Under the pieces are notes generated by a model. It worked only from the letters and a program-made list of their open reading frames with translations, had not been told where the DNA came from and did no database searches. A stretch of 5,460 bases of DNA from Actinomycetes bacterium (GTDB taxonomy: Bacteria > Actinomycetota > Acidimicrobiia > Acidimicrobiales > Palsa-688), in NCBI GenBank assembly GCA_021827225.1, contig JAKAXG010000348.1:1-5460 (forward strand), in the 5' to 3' direction. Positions within the stretch are counted from its first letter, which is position 1. The number at the start of each line of letters is the position of its first letter. The translations under genes were made by a program, and so were the position numbers. Below, one piece after another: positions 1-5,460 of this stretch.

Positions 1-448
1 GAAGCTCGGCGCTGAACCAGGCCCGCACCGCCTCCGGGTTCGAGTGGACCGCCGGGTCCGCCGGGCCGTCGAGGGGGTGGGGATGGGTGGCCAGGATGGA
101 CCAGGTCATCGGGTTGGCCAGCCGGGACCGCTCCACCGCCCTGGAGCCGGCGAAGGTGGTGGCCGACGCACCCGCGGCCGGCCCGGCCAGGTCCCGCCAG
201 GTCGTGTAGCAGACCAGCGCGTCGCGACCGTGAAGGTGGAGGCTCCGGTGGACCCGGGAGAGGCTCCCGAGCGTTTCGCCCGGGAGGGGCCGGTCGGTCA
301 CCGCCACGACGTCCAGGTTGCTCTGGCGGGGGCTGAGGTCGCCCAGGCCCGGGGACCCGACCAGGTACACACCGCTGCGCTGCCGGCCGGCCGCCGCGGT
401 GAAGGTCTCGACGAAGCCCGCTGTCGCGCCGTCTGGTTCCTTTTGCAC
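1..448 (-). CDS. Aminoglycoside adenylyltransferase-like nucleotidyltransferase, 3' end beyond the window
   Basis: This frame had to be read by hand because it runs off the left edge; 149 codons are visible. Seen: a Pol-beta-type nucleotidyltransferase motif near residues 27-51, with G31-S32, G36-D37, then S43-N44-L45-D46 followed by a hydrophobic strand (VVAVT). Further on, NPMTW (about residues 108-112) resembles the helical region of AadA/ANT(3'')-like proteins. Members of that family transfer AMP from ATP to aminoglycosides, but many actinobacterial relatives have no known substrate. The first metal-binding Asp of the usual DxD is Asn (N44), so activity is uncertain. The start is not settled. 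GTG at 448 sits 6 nt after TACGAT, which fits a leaderless mRNA. GTG at 463 is in frame but would add a rare TTA codon. Neither has a Shine-Dalgarno sequence. The gene follows the VOC gene after a 69-bp gap containing a hairpin and an AT-rich patch. Family is fairly sure; substrate is unknown. Confidence 0.8.
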   Translation of the reverse strand, partial: MQKEPDGATAGFVETFTAAAGRQRSGVYLVGSPGLGDLSPRQSNLDVVAVTDRPLPGETLGSLSRVHRSLHLHGRDALVCYTTWRDLAGPAAGASATTFAGSRAVERSRLANPMTWSILATHPHPLDGPADPAVHSNPEAVRAWFSAEL

Positions 449-490
449 TAATACATCGTACACTAACTGTTCGGGTATGACGTAAATCGA
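449..490 (-). promoter_or_regulatory. AT-rich promoter/operator-like patch before the nucleotidyltransferase gene
   Basis: By hand count, 441-490 is 38% GC, in sharp contrast to the GC-rich surroundings. On the minus strand a TAnnnT-type -10 hexamer, TACGAT (460-455), lies 6 nt before GTG 448, so transcription would begin at or next to the start codon. No good -35 is visible at 16-18 bp; TTTACG lies 20 bp upstream. The patch also holds, on the plus strand, a direct repeat CACTAA (446-451 and 461-466, period 15) flanking the small inverted repeat TACATCGTA (452-460). A regulator could bind here, overlapping the -10. The promoter role is inferred from position and composition. Confidence 0.5.
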
Positions 491-493
491 CGG

Positions 494-518
494 GGCGCCG
501 GGTCGGCCGGACGGCGCC
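494..518 (-). terminator. GC-rich hairpin directly after the VOC gene, possible terminator
   Basis: A perfect 7-bp inverted repeat, GGCGCCG (494-500) and CGGCGCC (512-518), encloses an 11-nt loop. It begins at the last base of the VOC stop codon (TAG, 520-518). On the minus strand it is followed only by a short ATTTA stretch, not a real U-tract, as is common for actinobacterial terminator candidates. Its place between the VOC stop and the AT-rich patch suggests it ends or attenuates the thioesterase-VOC transcript. In such GC-rich DNA a chance hairpin cannot be excluded. Confidence 0.45.
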
Positions 519-952
519 TACCCGCGGAACACGTCGGAGTCGTCGGCGAAGGCCTTGAACTCCAGGGCGTTACCGGCCGGGTCGAAGCAGAACATCGTCC
601 ACTGCTCTCCGGGCTGGCCGGCGAAGCGGACGTGCGGTTCCATGGCGAAGCGGACCCCGGACCGCTCCAGCCGGGCGGCCAGACGGTGGAACTCCTCCAC
701 GTCGAGCAGCAACCCGAAGTGCGGGACGGGCACGGAGTCCCCGTCCACCGGGTTGCTGCCGGCCACACGCTCCCCACCGGCCGGTATCAAGTGGGTGACC
801 ACCTGATGGCCGTGGAGGTCCCAGTCCACCCAGGTTTCGGCCTCCCGGCCCTGCGGGCATCCGAGCACCCCCCCGTAGAAGCGGCGGGCGGCGCCGAGGT
901 CGTCCACCGGGATGGCCAGATGGAAGCGGGGCCGGCGGCCGCCCGGATTCAT
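518..952 (-). CDS. VOC family (glyoxalase/dioxygenase-fold) protein
   Basis: This is a 144-aa cytosolic protein of the vicinal-oxygen-chelate superfamily, closest in pattern to the small glyoxalase/extradiol-dioxygenase-like proteins of the COG3565 type. Seen: two beta-alpha-beta-beta-beta halves. The first begins with FHLAIPVDDL (residues 10-19) and FYGGVLG, the second with VPHFGLLLD (about 76-84), and the protein closes with DPAGNALEFKAF (124-135). Likely metal ligands are H11, H78 and E131, the expected positions for this fold, so the site looks intact. Family members bind a divalent metal and act on varied substrates; none can be named here. The ATG at 952 places FHLAIPV close to the N-terminus, as is usual, but the Shine-Dalgarno is weak. 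The start is 15 nt after the thioesterase stop, implying co-transcription and perhaps coupled translation. A hairpin follows the stop. Length is normal and nothing appears broken. Confidence 0.92.
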   Translation of the reverse strand: MNPGGRRPRFHLAIPVDDLGAARRFYGGVLGCPQGREAETWVDWDLHGHQVVTHLIPAGGERVAGSNPVDGDSVPVPHFGLLLDVEEFHRLAARLERSGVRFAMEPHVRFAGQPGEQWTMFCFDPAGNALEFKAFADDSDVFRG

Positions 953-967
953 CGGTGTAGTCCCGGC

Positions 968-1744
968 TCAGTCGAAAAGGACGATGCCCGCGGTCTGGCT
1001 GGCCACGCCGAGGAACGAGCCGCCGGTCGACCACAGCCCGGCGCTGCCATGGACGTAGCCGCCGGAGATCATGTGGGGATCGACGTGCACCAGCATCCAC
1101 TCACCCTCCGGATCGGTACCGAAGCGCACGGTGTTGTCCAGGCTGGTGCCCGCCCCGACCCGGCCGGCGGCGCGCACCACGCCGTTGGGCACGATATCGG
1201 CGAGGAAGGCCATGGCGGCCCGGCTCAGGGGCCGGCCGTCGAGGCGCATCCACATGGACCCCCGCCCGTCGGCGACCCGGGCGTCGGCCATCCCCAGCCA
1301 GCCGGGCCGGGCCTCGGGATCGCTCACGAACGGCCGGGGCACCCACCGGGGGCAGTCCACGGGAGCGGGGACCTCGGGCATCTGCGGGAACTGGGCCTCG
1401 AGGCCGTCGGGACGGGCCTCGCCCGTGGCTCCCTGGCCGGAGAAGACCAGCCGGTCCCCGTGCCATCCGGTCACCCTGACCTGCGATGTGCGCCGCCCGG
1501 CGGCCACGACCTCCACCCGGCAGTCCATGCGATCGCCGGTCGTCCCGCTGGCCACGAACTGGACGGTGGTCCACAGGGCCCGCCTACCGGTCTCGGCTTC
1601 CATCGCGGCAGTCGCCACCGCGATGCCCGTGCCCCCGTAGAACTTTCCGTCCAGGCGGGACAGGCCGGGAGCGACGACGAAGGTCCAGTGGCCCGGCCCG
1701 ATCCGTTCCAGGCCCAGCCACTCCAGGTCCGATCCGTCAGTCAC
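968..1744 (-). CDS. TesB-like acyl-CoA thioesterase (double hotdog)
   Basis: This is a 258-aa cytosolic protein that resembles thioesterase II (TesB-like) proteins, which hydrolyse acyl-CoA to free acid and CoA. Seen: an N-terminal hotdog with KFYGGTGIAVA (34-44), where family members carry the central-helix glycine pair, and an ALWTTVQFVASG strand (56-67). A linker follows, then a second hotdog with SLDNTVRFG (201-209), EWMLVHVDPHMISGGYVHG (215-233) and ASQTAGIVLF (248-257). D203, S227 and Q250 fall where the Asp-Ser/Thr-Gln triad of TesB-type enzymes is expected. The GTG at 1744 is chosen because GGAGGAG (1757-1751) lies 6 nt upstream; an in-frame ATG at 1792 has no ribosome binding site. 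The length is a little under E. coli TesB. It is first in a leftward unit with the VOC gene and is divergent from the oxidoreductase operon. The acyl substrate is unknown. Confidence 0.85.
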   Translation of the reverse strand: MTDGSDLEWLGLERIGPGHWTFVVAPGLSRLDGKFYGGTGIAVATAAMEAETGRRALWTTVQFVASGTTGDRMDCRVEVVAAGRRTSQVRVTGWHGDRLVFSGQGATGEARPDGLEAQFPQMPEVPAPVDCPRWVPRPFVSDPEARPGWLGMADARVADGRGSMWMRLDGRPLSRAAMAFLADIVPNGVVRAAGRVGAGTSLDNTVRFGTDPEGEWMLVHVDPHMISGGYVHGSAGLWSTGGSFLGVASQTAGIVLFD

Positions 1745-1750
1745 GCTCCG

Positions 1751-1757
1751 CTCCTCC
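1751..1757 (-). promoter_or_regulatory. Ribosome binding site that fixes the thioesterase start
   Basis: GGAGGAG on the minus strand lies 6 nt before GTG 1744. It is the clearest Shine-Dalgarno in the window, and it rules in favour of the short 258-aa form over the 274-aa form starting at ATG 1792. Confidence 0.8.
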
Positions 1758-1785
1758 GCATAGGGGACACGAGAGCCTACCGGGG

Positions 1786-1814
1786 TTGGCATAACTTGCC
1801 GGGGGCCGTATGGT
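1786..1814 (+). promoter_or_regulatory. Sigma70-like promoter of the oxidoreductase operon
   Basis: TTGGCA (1786-1791, 5 of 6 to TTGACA) is separated by exactly 17 bp from TATGGT (1809-1814, 4 of 6 to TATAAT). Transcription would begin at about 1820-1821. That is at an in-frame GTG (1820), or it would leave a leader of about 36 nt before ATG 1856. An imperfect dyad, GGCA-N5-TGCC (1788-1800), overlaps the -35 and could be an operator, though its 4-bp arms are short. The rest of the 111-bp divergent spacer (1745-1855) holds the thioesterase ribosome binding site. For the leftward promoter I see only a weak TAGGCT (1779-1774) without a -35. Confidence 0.55.
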
Positions 1815-1855
1815 CGACCGTGCCCTTTCGCCGGAACGTCCCTGAAACCCGGATC

Positions 1856-3463
1856 ATGTCGGAGGGATCCCGCCTGACGGCGGCTCTCTCGCCGTGGCTC
1901 CGCCGGTGCGCTTCGTTCCAGGACACGGAGTCGGTACCGGTGGCGGTGGTGGATCCCCTCGCCGTGGGCCCGGACGTCCTGGACGGCCTGATCTGCGATG
2001 CCGCCTCCGGGTCGGTGGCGCTGGTGGTGACAGTGGCTGCCACGGCCGGGCCGCTGCCCGAGGCGGTGCTGCGGGCCGGCGGGGTCCGGGCCGGCGCAGC
2101 TCTTCCCGCCCACCCGGCCCGCATCGGTGCCGGCCCCGGCCACGGGTCGCTGACCCTACGCCTGGAGGACCGGCCGGAGCCTCTCACCCCGGTGGTGCCG
2201 CTCTTCCCCGACGACGATTCCACCTCCGTGGTGCTGACCGCCCCGGCCGGCCTGGAACGGGTGCCCGTGGCCACCTGGAGGCCGGCGACCAACGTGCTGC
2301 TGCTCGGGGTCGATCCCGAGGCGCTGATCGCCGGGCCCGACGACGGGGGGCTCCGGCTGCTGCACCGGCTGCTCCTGCTCGCCGGGCACGGCCGGGTACC
2401 TGAGGCCCGGCTGCCCGGTGTGGGCCTCCTGGGCTACGGCGCCATCGGCGCCGAGCACGTGGCCGGGTTCACCGGCGCCGGCTTCGAGGTGGTGTCCGTG
2501 TGCGACCGGTCCGAATCCCGCCTGGCCGCCGCGGCGGGGAGCCTGCCCGGGATCCGGACCTACGCCAAGGCCGACGAGCTGCTGGGGGATCCCGGCGTGG
2601 GTCTGGTCGCCATCTCCACCCCTCCCGACAGCCACGCCTCGTGGGCCACCGCCGCCCTGGACGCCGGCCACCATGCAGTGGTCGAGAAGCCTCTGGCGCT
2701 CAACTCGCGCGATGCCGACCGCATGCTCGACGCCGCCGCGGAGGCCGGCCTGACCCTGGCCGTCTACCAGAACCGCCGCTTCGACCCCGACTTCCTGGCA
2801 CTCCGGCGGCTGGTGCTGGAAGGCCGGCTGGGTCGGGTCTTCCACCTGGAGGCCTTCGTAGGGGGGTTCGGGCACCCGTGCAACTACTGGCACTCCGACG
2901 CCGCCGTGTCCGGCGGCACCGCCTTCGACTGGGGGTCCCATTACCTGGACCAGATCCTGGCCCTGGTCCCGGTGCCGGTCGAGTGGGTGCGGGGATCGGC
3001 TCACAAGCTGCGATGGCACGACGTGACCAACGCCGACCAGGTCGGCATCCAGATCCGTTTCCAGGACGGCACGGAGGCCGGGTTCGTGCACTCCGACCTG
3101 GCCGCCGCGCTCAAACCCAAGTGGTACGTGCTCGGTACGGAGGGGGCGGCCGTGGGGGAGTGGCGCCGGGAGCGGGTGGTCGGCCGCACCTCCATCGGCC
3201 TGCTCGAGGAGGACCGCCTGGCACCGGCCGACTCGCCGGCCGCCATCTGGCTGCACCACCCCGACGGATCCCGGACCGAGGTCGCCACGCCGTCGGTGGC
3301 GCCCGGCCGGTACCACCGGGAACTCGCCGACCGGCTGGCCTTCGGGGAGCCCCTCACGGCCGATCCCGACCAGTCCCGGGACGTGGTCGCCCTGCTGGAG
3401 GCGGCCGTGGTGTCGGCCGGGAACGGAGGCCGGGCCCAGCGACCCGCCCTGCGCGGCCGATGA
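1856..3463 (+). CDS. Gfo/Idh/MocA family NAD(P)-dependent oxidoreductase with a large unrecognised N-terminal region
   Basis: This is a 535-aa protein; ordinary family members have about 330-390 residues. Residues 187-535 form a complete Gfo/Idh/MocA enzyme. It has a Rossmann dinucleotide-binding fold with GYGAIG (193-198) and an acidic VCDRSE at the second strand end, a STPPDSH loop (254-260) and the EKP motif (277-279, catalytic-type Lys278). It continues with YQNRRFDPDFL (304-314) and the substrate-domain motif DWGSHYLD (358-365) with H362. The QNRR...DFL and DWGSH...DQ pattern recalls inositol/sugar dehydrogenases of the IolW/YdgJ type. Residues 1-186 match no domain I recognise. They seem beta-rich with a strand-helix ending (VLLLGVD, then LRLLHRLLLLAG). 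Neither start has a good Shine-Dalgarno: ATG 1856 is used here, and GTG 1820 (12 residues longer) could be a leaderless start. The stop overlaps the next gene by ATGA. The substrate is unknown, with a sugar or polyol most likely from the family. Confidence 0.85.
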   Translation: MSEGSRLTAALSPWLRRCASFQDTESVPVAVVDPLAVGPDVLDGLICDAASGSVALVVTVAATAGPLPEAVLRAGGVRAGAALPAHPARIGAGPGHGSLTLRLEDRPEPLTPVVPLFPDDDSTSVVLTAPAGLERVPVATWRPATNVLLLGVDPEALIAGPDDGGLRLLHRLLLLAGHGRVPEARLPGVGLLGYGAIGAEHVAGFTGAGFEVVSVCDRSESRLAAAAGSLPGIRTYAKADELLGDPGVGLVAISTPPDSHASWATAALDAGHHAVVEKPLALNSRDADRMLDAAAEAGLTLAVYQNRRFDPDFLALRRLVLEGRLGRVFHLEAFVGGFGHPCNYWHSDAAVSGGTAFDWGSHYLDQILALVPVPVEWVRGSAHKLRWHDVTNADQVGIQIRFQDGTEAGFVHSDLAAALKPKWYVLGTEGAAVGEWRRERVVGRTSIGLLEEDRLAPADSPAAIWLHHPDGSRTEVATPSVAPGRYHRELADRLAFGEPLTADPDQSRDVVALLEAAVVSAGNGGRAQRPALRGR

Positions 3464-4461
3464 CCGATCCGGTCGGCTGGGGCGTTCTCGGAGCCGGGCG
3501 CATATCCACCGTCGCCGTGGGGCCGGCCCTGGCCGCCTCCCCCCGGTGCCGGGTGGCGGCCATCGGGGCGCGGGAGGTGTCACGGGCGGCCGTCCTGGCG
3601 GCGACCCTCGACGGACCTGGCACCGTAGGGGGTGCCCGGGCGTACGGTTCGTACGAGCAGGTCATCGCCGACCCCGACGTCGAGGTCATCTACATCGCCC
3701 TGCCCAACGACGCCCACGTCCCGTGGGCTCTCGAAGCTCTTCACGCCGGCAAGCACGTCCTGTGCGAGAAGCCCCTGGGCCTGGACAGCCTGGAGGTGAT
3801 GGCGGCGTTCGACGCGGCGGAGAGCGCCGACCGCCTGCTCGTCGAAGCGTCGTGGAACCGGTGGCATCCCCGCACCCGGGAAGCCGAGCGCCTGGTGGCG
3901 GAGGGGGCGATCGGCTCGGTCGTGTCCGTCGACGCCGGCTTCGTGTTCGACGGCGTCCCCGCCGGCGACTACCGGATGCAGCCGTCCCGGGGCGGGGGCG
4001 CCCTCTACGACGTGGGCTGCTACGCCCTGTCCGCCGTAGGATGGGCCTCCGGGTGGGGTCCGGTATCGGGGGCGGAGCCTGATGTCCGTCTCCACCCCGG
4101 GGGCGTCGATCTGTTCACCTCGGGCCGCCTCTGCGTGGGTGATGTGGCGGCGACGGTGCGGGCCGGGATAGACGAGCCGCCCCGCCAGTGGCTGCAGATC
4201 ACCGGGACGGAGGGGGCGATGCGCCTCGCCGGGGACGCGTTCACCGCCTGGACCGACGCACCGGCCCGGCTGGAGAGCAGCGGTCGGAGCGGCCAGGTGG
4301 ACAGCCGCTCGTTCCCGCCGTGCGATCCCTACCGCCTCATGGTCGACGCCGTCGCCGACCGCGTCCGCGGCGGCGGCAGCTGGGTCGTCCCCCGGCGCGA
4401 CAGCGAGTGGGTGGCCGCGGCGATCGACGCCCTGCGCGGCGCCGGCTCCGCTCGGGGGTAG
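3460..4461 (+). CDS. Gfo/Idh/MocA family oxidoreductase, dihydrodiol/xylose dehydrogenase type
   Basis: This is a 333-aa NAD(P)-dependent dehydrogenase of normal family length, probably cytosolic. Seen: an N-terminal Rossmann fold with GVLGAGRIS (8-16), a DVEVIYIALPNDAH segment (73-86) and CEKPLGLD (102-109, Lys104). ASWNRWHPRT (130-139) follows, then GGGALYDVGCYAL (178-190). DVGCY places Tyr188 where most family members have His. Tyr at this spot is the signature of dimeric dihydrodiol dehydrogenases and related NADP-dependent xylose dehydrogenases, which oxidise cyclic diols or aldoses at C1. The ITGTEGAMRL strand (247-256) is also typical. The start ATG overlaps the preceding stop by 4 bp, so translation is probably coupled; no Shine-Dalgarno is close. 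It differs from its neighbour in the catalytic His/Tyr, so the pair is not a recent duplication. The substrate is inferred only to family level. Confidence 0.9.
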   Translation: MTDPVGWGVLGAGRISTVAVGPALAASPRCRVAAIGAREVSRAAVLAATLDGPGTVGGARAYGSYEQVIADPDVEVIYIALPNDAHVPWALEALHAGKHVLCEKPLGLDSLEVMAAFDAAESADRLLVEASWNRWHPRTREAERLVAEGAIGSVVSVDAGFVFDGVPAGDYRMQPSRGGGALYDVGCYALSAVGWASGWGPVSGAEPDVRLHPGGVDLFTSGRLCVGDVAATVRAGIDEPPRQWLQITGTEGAMRLAGDAFTAWTDAPARLESSGRSGQVDSRSFPPCDPYRLMVDAVADRVRGGGSWVVPRRDSEWVAAAIDALRGAGSARG

Positions 4462-4470
4462 TGCACTCAG

Positions 4471-5460
4471 GTGGAGCAATTCGACATAGTGGTGCTCGGC
4501 GGCGGGTCCGGCGGCGAGTGGATCTGGCAGGAGGTGCCGGGCCGGCGCATAGCCGTGGTGGAGGCCGACCGGGTAGGAGGCGAGTGCCCGTTCGTGGCCT
4601 GCGTGCCGTCCAAGGCCCTGCTGCGGGCCGCCCACGTGCGCCGTCTGGCCAGCCGGGCCCGGATCCTGGGGGCGGCGGCCGCCGCCCCCGACCTGGGCGA
4701 CCCGGCCGCCGCCTACCCGCTGGCGGTCGAGCGCCGGGACCGGGTCTCGGAGGGGCGGGACGACTCGGAGAACGCGGACCAGCTCCGGTCGACCGGCGCG
4801 GTGCTGTTCAGGGGACGGGGCCGGATCGCCGGGCCCGGTCGGCTGACCGTGACCACCGGGGCGGGGGAGAGGACCGTGATCGGGTGGACGGACCTGGTGA
4901 TAGCCACCGGGTCCCGGCCGGTGGTACCGCCGGTGGACGGGCTGGACCGGGTCCCCACCTGGACCAGCGACCAGGCCCTCAGCTCGGCCGAGAGACCCGG
5001 CCGCCTGGCCGTGCTGGGCGGCGGACCGGTCGGCTGCGAACTGGCCCAGGCCTACGCCGGGTTCGGCGTGGAGGTCACCATCATCGAATCCGCCGACCGC
5101 CTGATCTCGAGGGAGGAGCCGGAGCTGTCACAGCTCATCCGGGAGGCGCTCGAGCGTGACGGGGTAGCGGTGCGGACCGGTGCACGCCTGGAGAGATGCC
5201 GGCCGGGGGAACGGCGGGCGGTGCTGGCCCTGAGCGACGGGACCACCCTGGAAGCCGACCGGGTCCTCGTCGCCACCGGCCGCCGCCCCAACCTGGACGA
5301 CATCGGGCTCGACTCCCTCGGCATCTCGCCCGGTGAGTCGGGCCTGACCGTCGACGCCAGGGGGCGGGTCGAAGGGGCGCCCGGCGTATGGGCGGCCGGC
5401 GACGTGACCGGGGTGGCGCCGTTCACCCACACCGCCAACTACCAGTCCCGCGTGGTGGCC
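4471..5460 (+). CDS. FAD-dependent pyridine nucleotide-disulfide oxidoreductase, C-terminus beyond the window
   Basis: The frame is open for 330 codons to the right edge. The protein belongs to the class I flavoprotein disulfide reductases (dihydrolipoamide dehydrogenase, mercuric and mycothione reductase relatives). Seen: an FAD-binding GGGSGG (10-15) with E31 at the second strand end, and a redox-active pair C39-x4-C44 within GGECPFVACVPSK (36-48). After these come ATGSRP (145-150), the NAD(P)-binding GGGPVGCE (183-190), ATGRRPN (268-274) and the second FAD contact AAGDVTG (308-314). The dimerisation domain with its expected HPTxxE lies outside the window. The active cysteines are intact, so disulfide-type chemistry is plausible, but the substrate (lipoamide, a low-molecular-weight thiol, a metal, or a quinone) cannot be read. 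The GTG at 4471 gives the usual short lead-in to the FAD motif, and GGGGG (4454-4458) 12 nt upstream is a weak ribosome site. It follows the second dehydrogenase by 9 bp, so it is probably in the same operon. Confidence 0.9.
   Translation, partial: MEQFDIVVLGGGSGGEWIWQEVPGRRIAVVEADRVGGECPFVACVPSKALLRAAHVRRLASRARILGAAAAAPDLGDPAAAYPLAVERRDRVSEGRDDSENADQLRSTGAVLFRGRGRIAGPGRLTVTTGAGERTVIGWTDLVIATGSRPVVPPVDGLDRVPTWTSDQALSSAERPGRLAVLGGGPVGCELAQAYAGFGVEVTIIESADRLISREEPELSQLIREALERDGVAVRTGARLERCRPGERRAVLALSDGTTLEADRVLVATGRRPNLDDIGLDSLGISPGESGLTVDARGRVEGAPGVWAAGDVTGVAPFTHTANYQSRVVA

Noticed and set aside
44..451. 135-aa plus-strand open frame
   Set aside because: It is antisense to the nucleotidyltransferase, whose translation contains recognisable family motifs; this frame is Gly/Arg-rich without any.
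449..517. VOC and nucleotidyltransferase are in the same frame with no stop between the VOC TAG and GTG 448, suggesting read-through to a fusion protein
   Set aside because: Only 23 codons separate them, which can be open by chance in this composition, and a hairpin plus a promoter-like patch better explain the spacer.
632..1855. Long upstream extension of the first Gfo/Idh/MocA reading frame, giving a 943-aa protein
   Set aside because: It lies antisense to the well-supported VOC and thioesterase genes and has no protein-like motifs; open frames opposite real genes are common in GC-rich DNA.
1745..2143. N-terminal extension of the thioesterase frame to 391 aa, or start at ATG 1792
   Set aside because: GGAGGAG placed 6 nt before GTG 1744 fixes the start; the extension covers the divergent promoter and the start of the opposite gene and looks non-coding.
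2500..3459. Upstream extension of the second Gfo/Idh/MocA frame to 653 aa
   Set aside because: The extension is an Arg/Gly/Pro-rich shadow of the first gene in another frame; the Rossmann motif begins right after ATG 3460.
2156..3583. 475-aa open frame on the minus strand
   Set aside because: It is entirely antisense to the Gfo/Idh/MocA gene, low in complexity (Gly/Pro/Arg/His-rich) and lacks any recognisable domain.
4188..5159. 323-aa Arg/Gly-rich open frame on the plus strand
   Set aside because: It is a frame shadow of the second dehydrogenase and the flavoprotein, both of which have full motif sets.

Overview
The window is very GC-rich. All protein-coding frames show strong G/C bias at third codon positions, GTG starts are common and spacing is tight. 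This points to a high-GC actinobacterium, with Acidimicrobiia-like lineages a reasonable guess; no rRNA or other marker is present to confirm it. It looks like ordinary chromosomal metabolic territory: I see no mobile element, CRISPR array, tRNA, rRNA or phage gene.

Layout: two divergent transcription units share a 111-bp control region at 1745-1855. Leftward (minus strand) are a TesB-like double-hotdog acyl-CoA thioesterase (1744-968), then 15 bp later a VOC/glyoxalase-fold protein (952-518), then a GC-rich hairpin. After a short AT-rich patch comes an aminoglycoside-nucleotidyltransferase-like protein that runs off the left edge (448-1). Rightward (plus strand) are a 535-aa Gfo/Idh/MocA oxidoreductase with an unrecognised N-terminal region of about 185 residues (1856-3463), a second Gfo/Idh/MocA protein of the dihydrodiol/xylose dehydrogenase type coupled by an ATGA overlap (3460-4461), and 9 bp later a FAD-dependent pyridine-nucleotide disulfide oxidoreductase that runs off the right edge (4471-5460).

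Working together: the rightward unit combines two NAD(P)-dependent, probably sugar- or polyol-type oxidoreductases with a flavin disulfide reductase, so it is a redox operon whose substrate cannot be read from the sequence. The thioesterase and VOC protein are probably co-transcribed. The nucleotidyltransferase appears to have its own promoter, possibly giving a leaderless mRNA.

The points most worth a second look are the novel-looking N-terminal region on the first Gfo/Idh/MocA protein, the Asp-to-Asn change in the nucleotidyltransferase metal motif, and two GTG codons placed 5-6 nt after TAnnnT -10 elements. I do not see convincing evidence for a wholly new biological system here.
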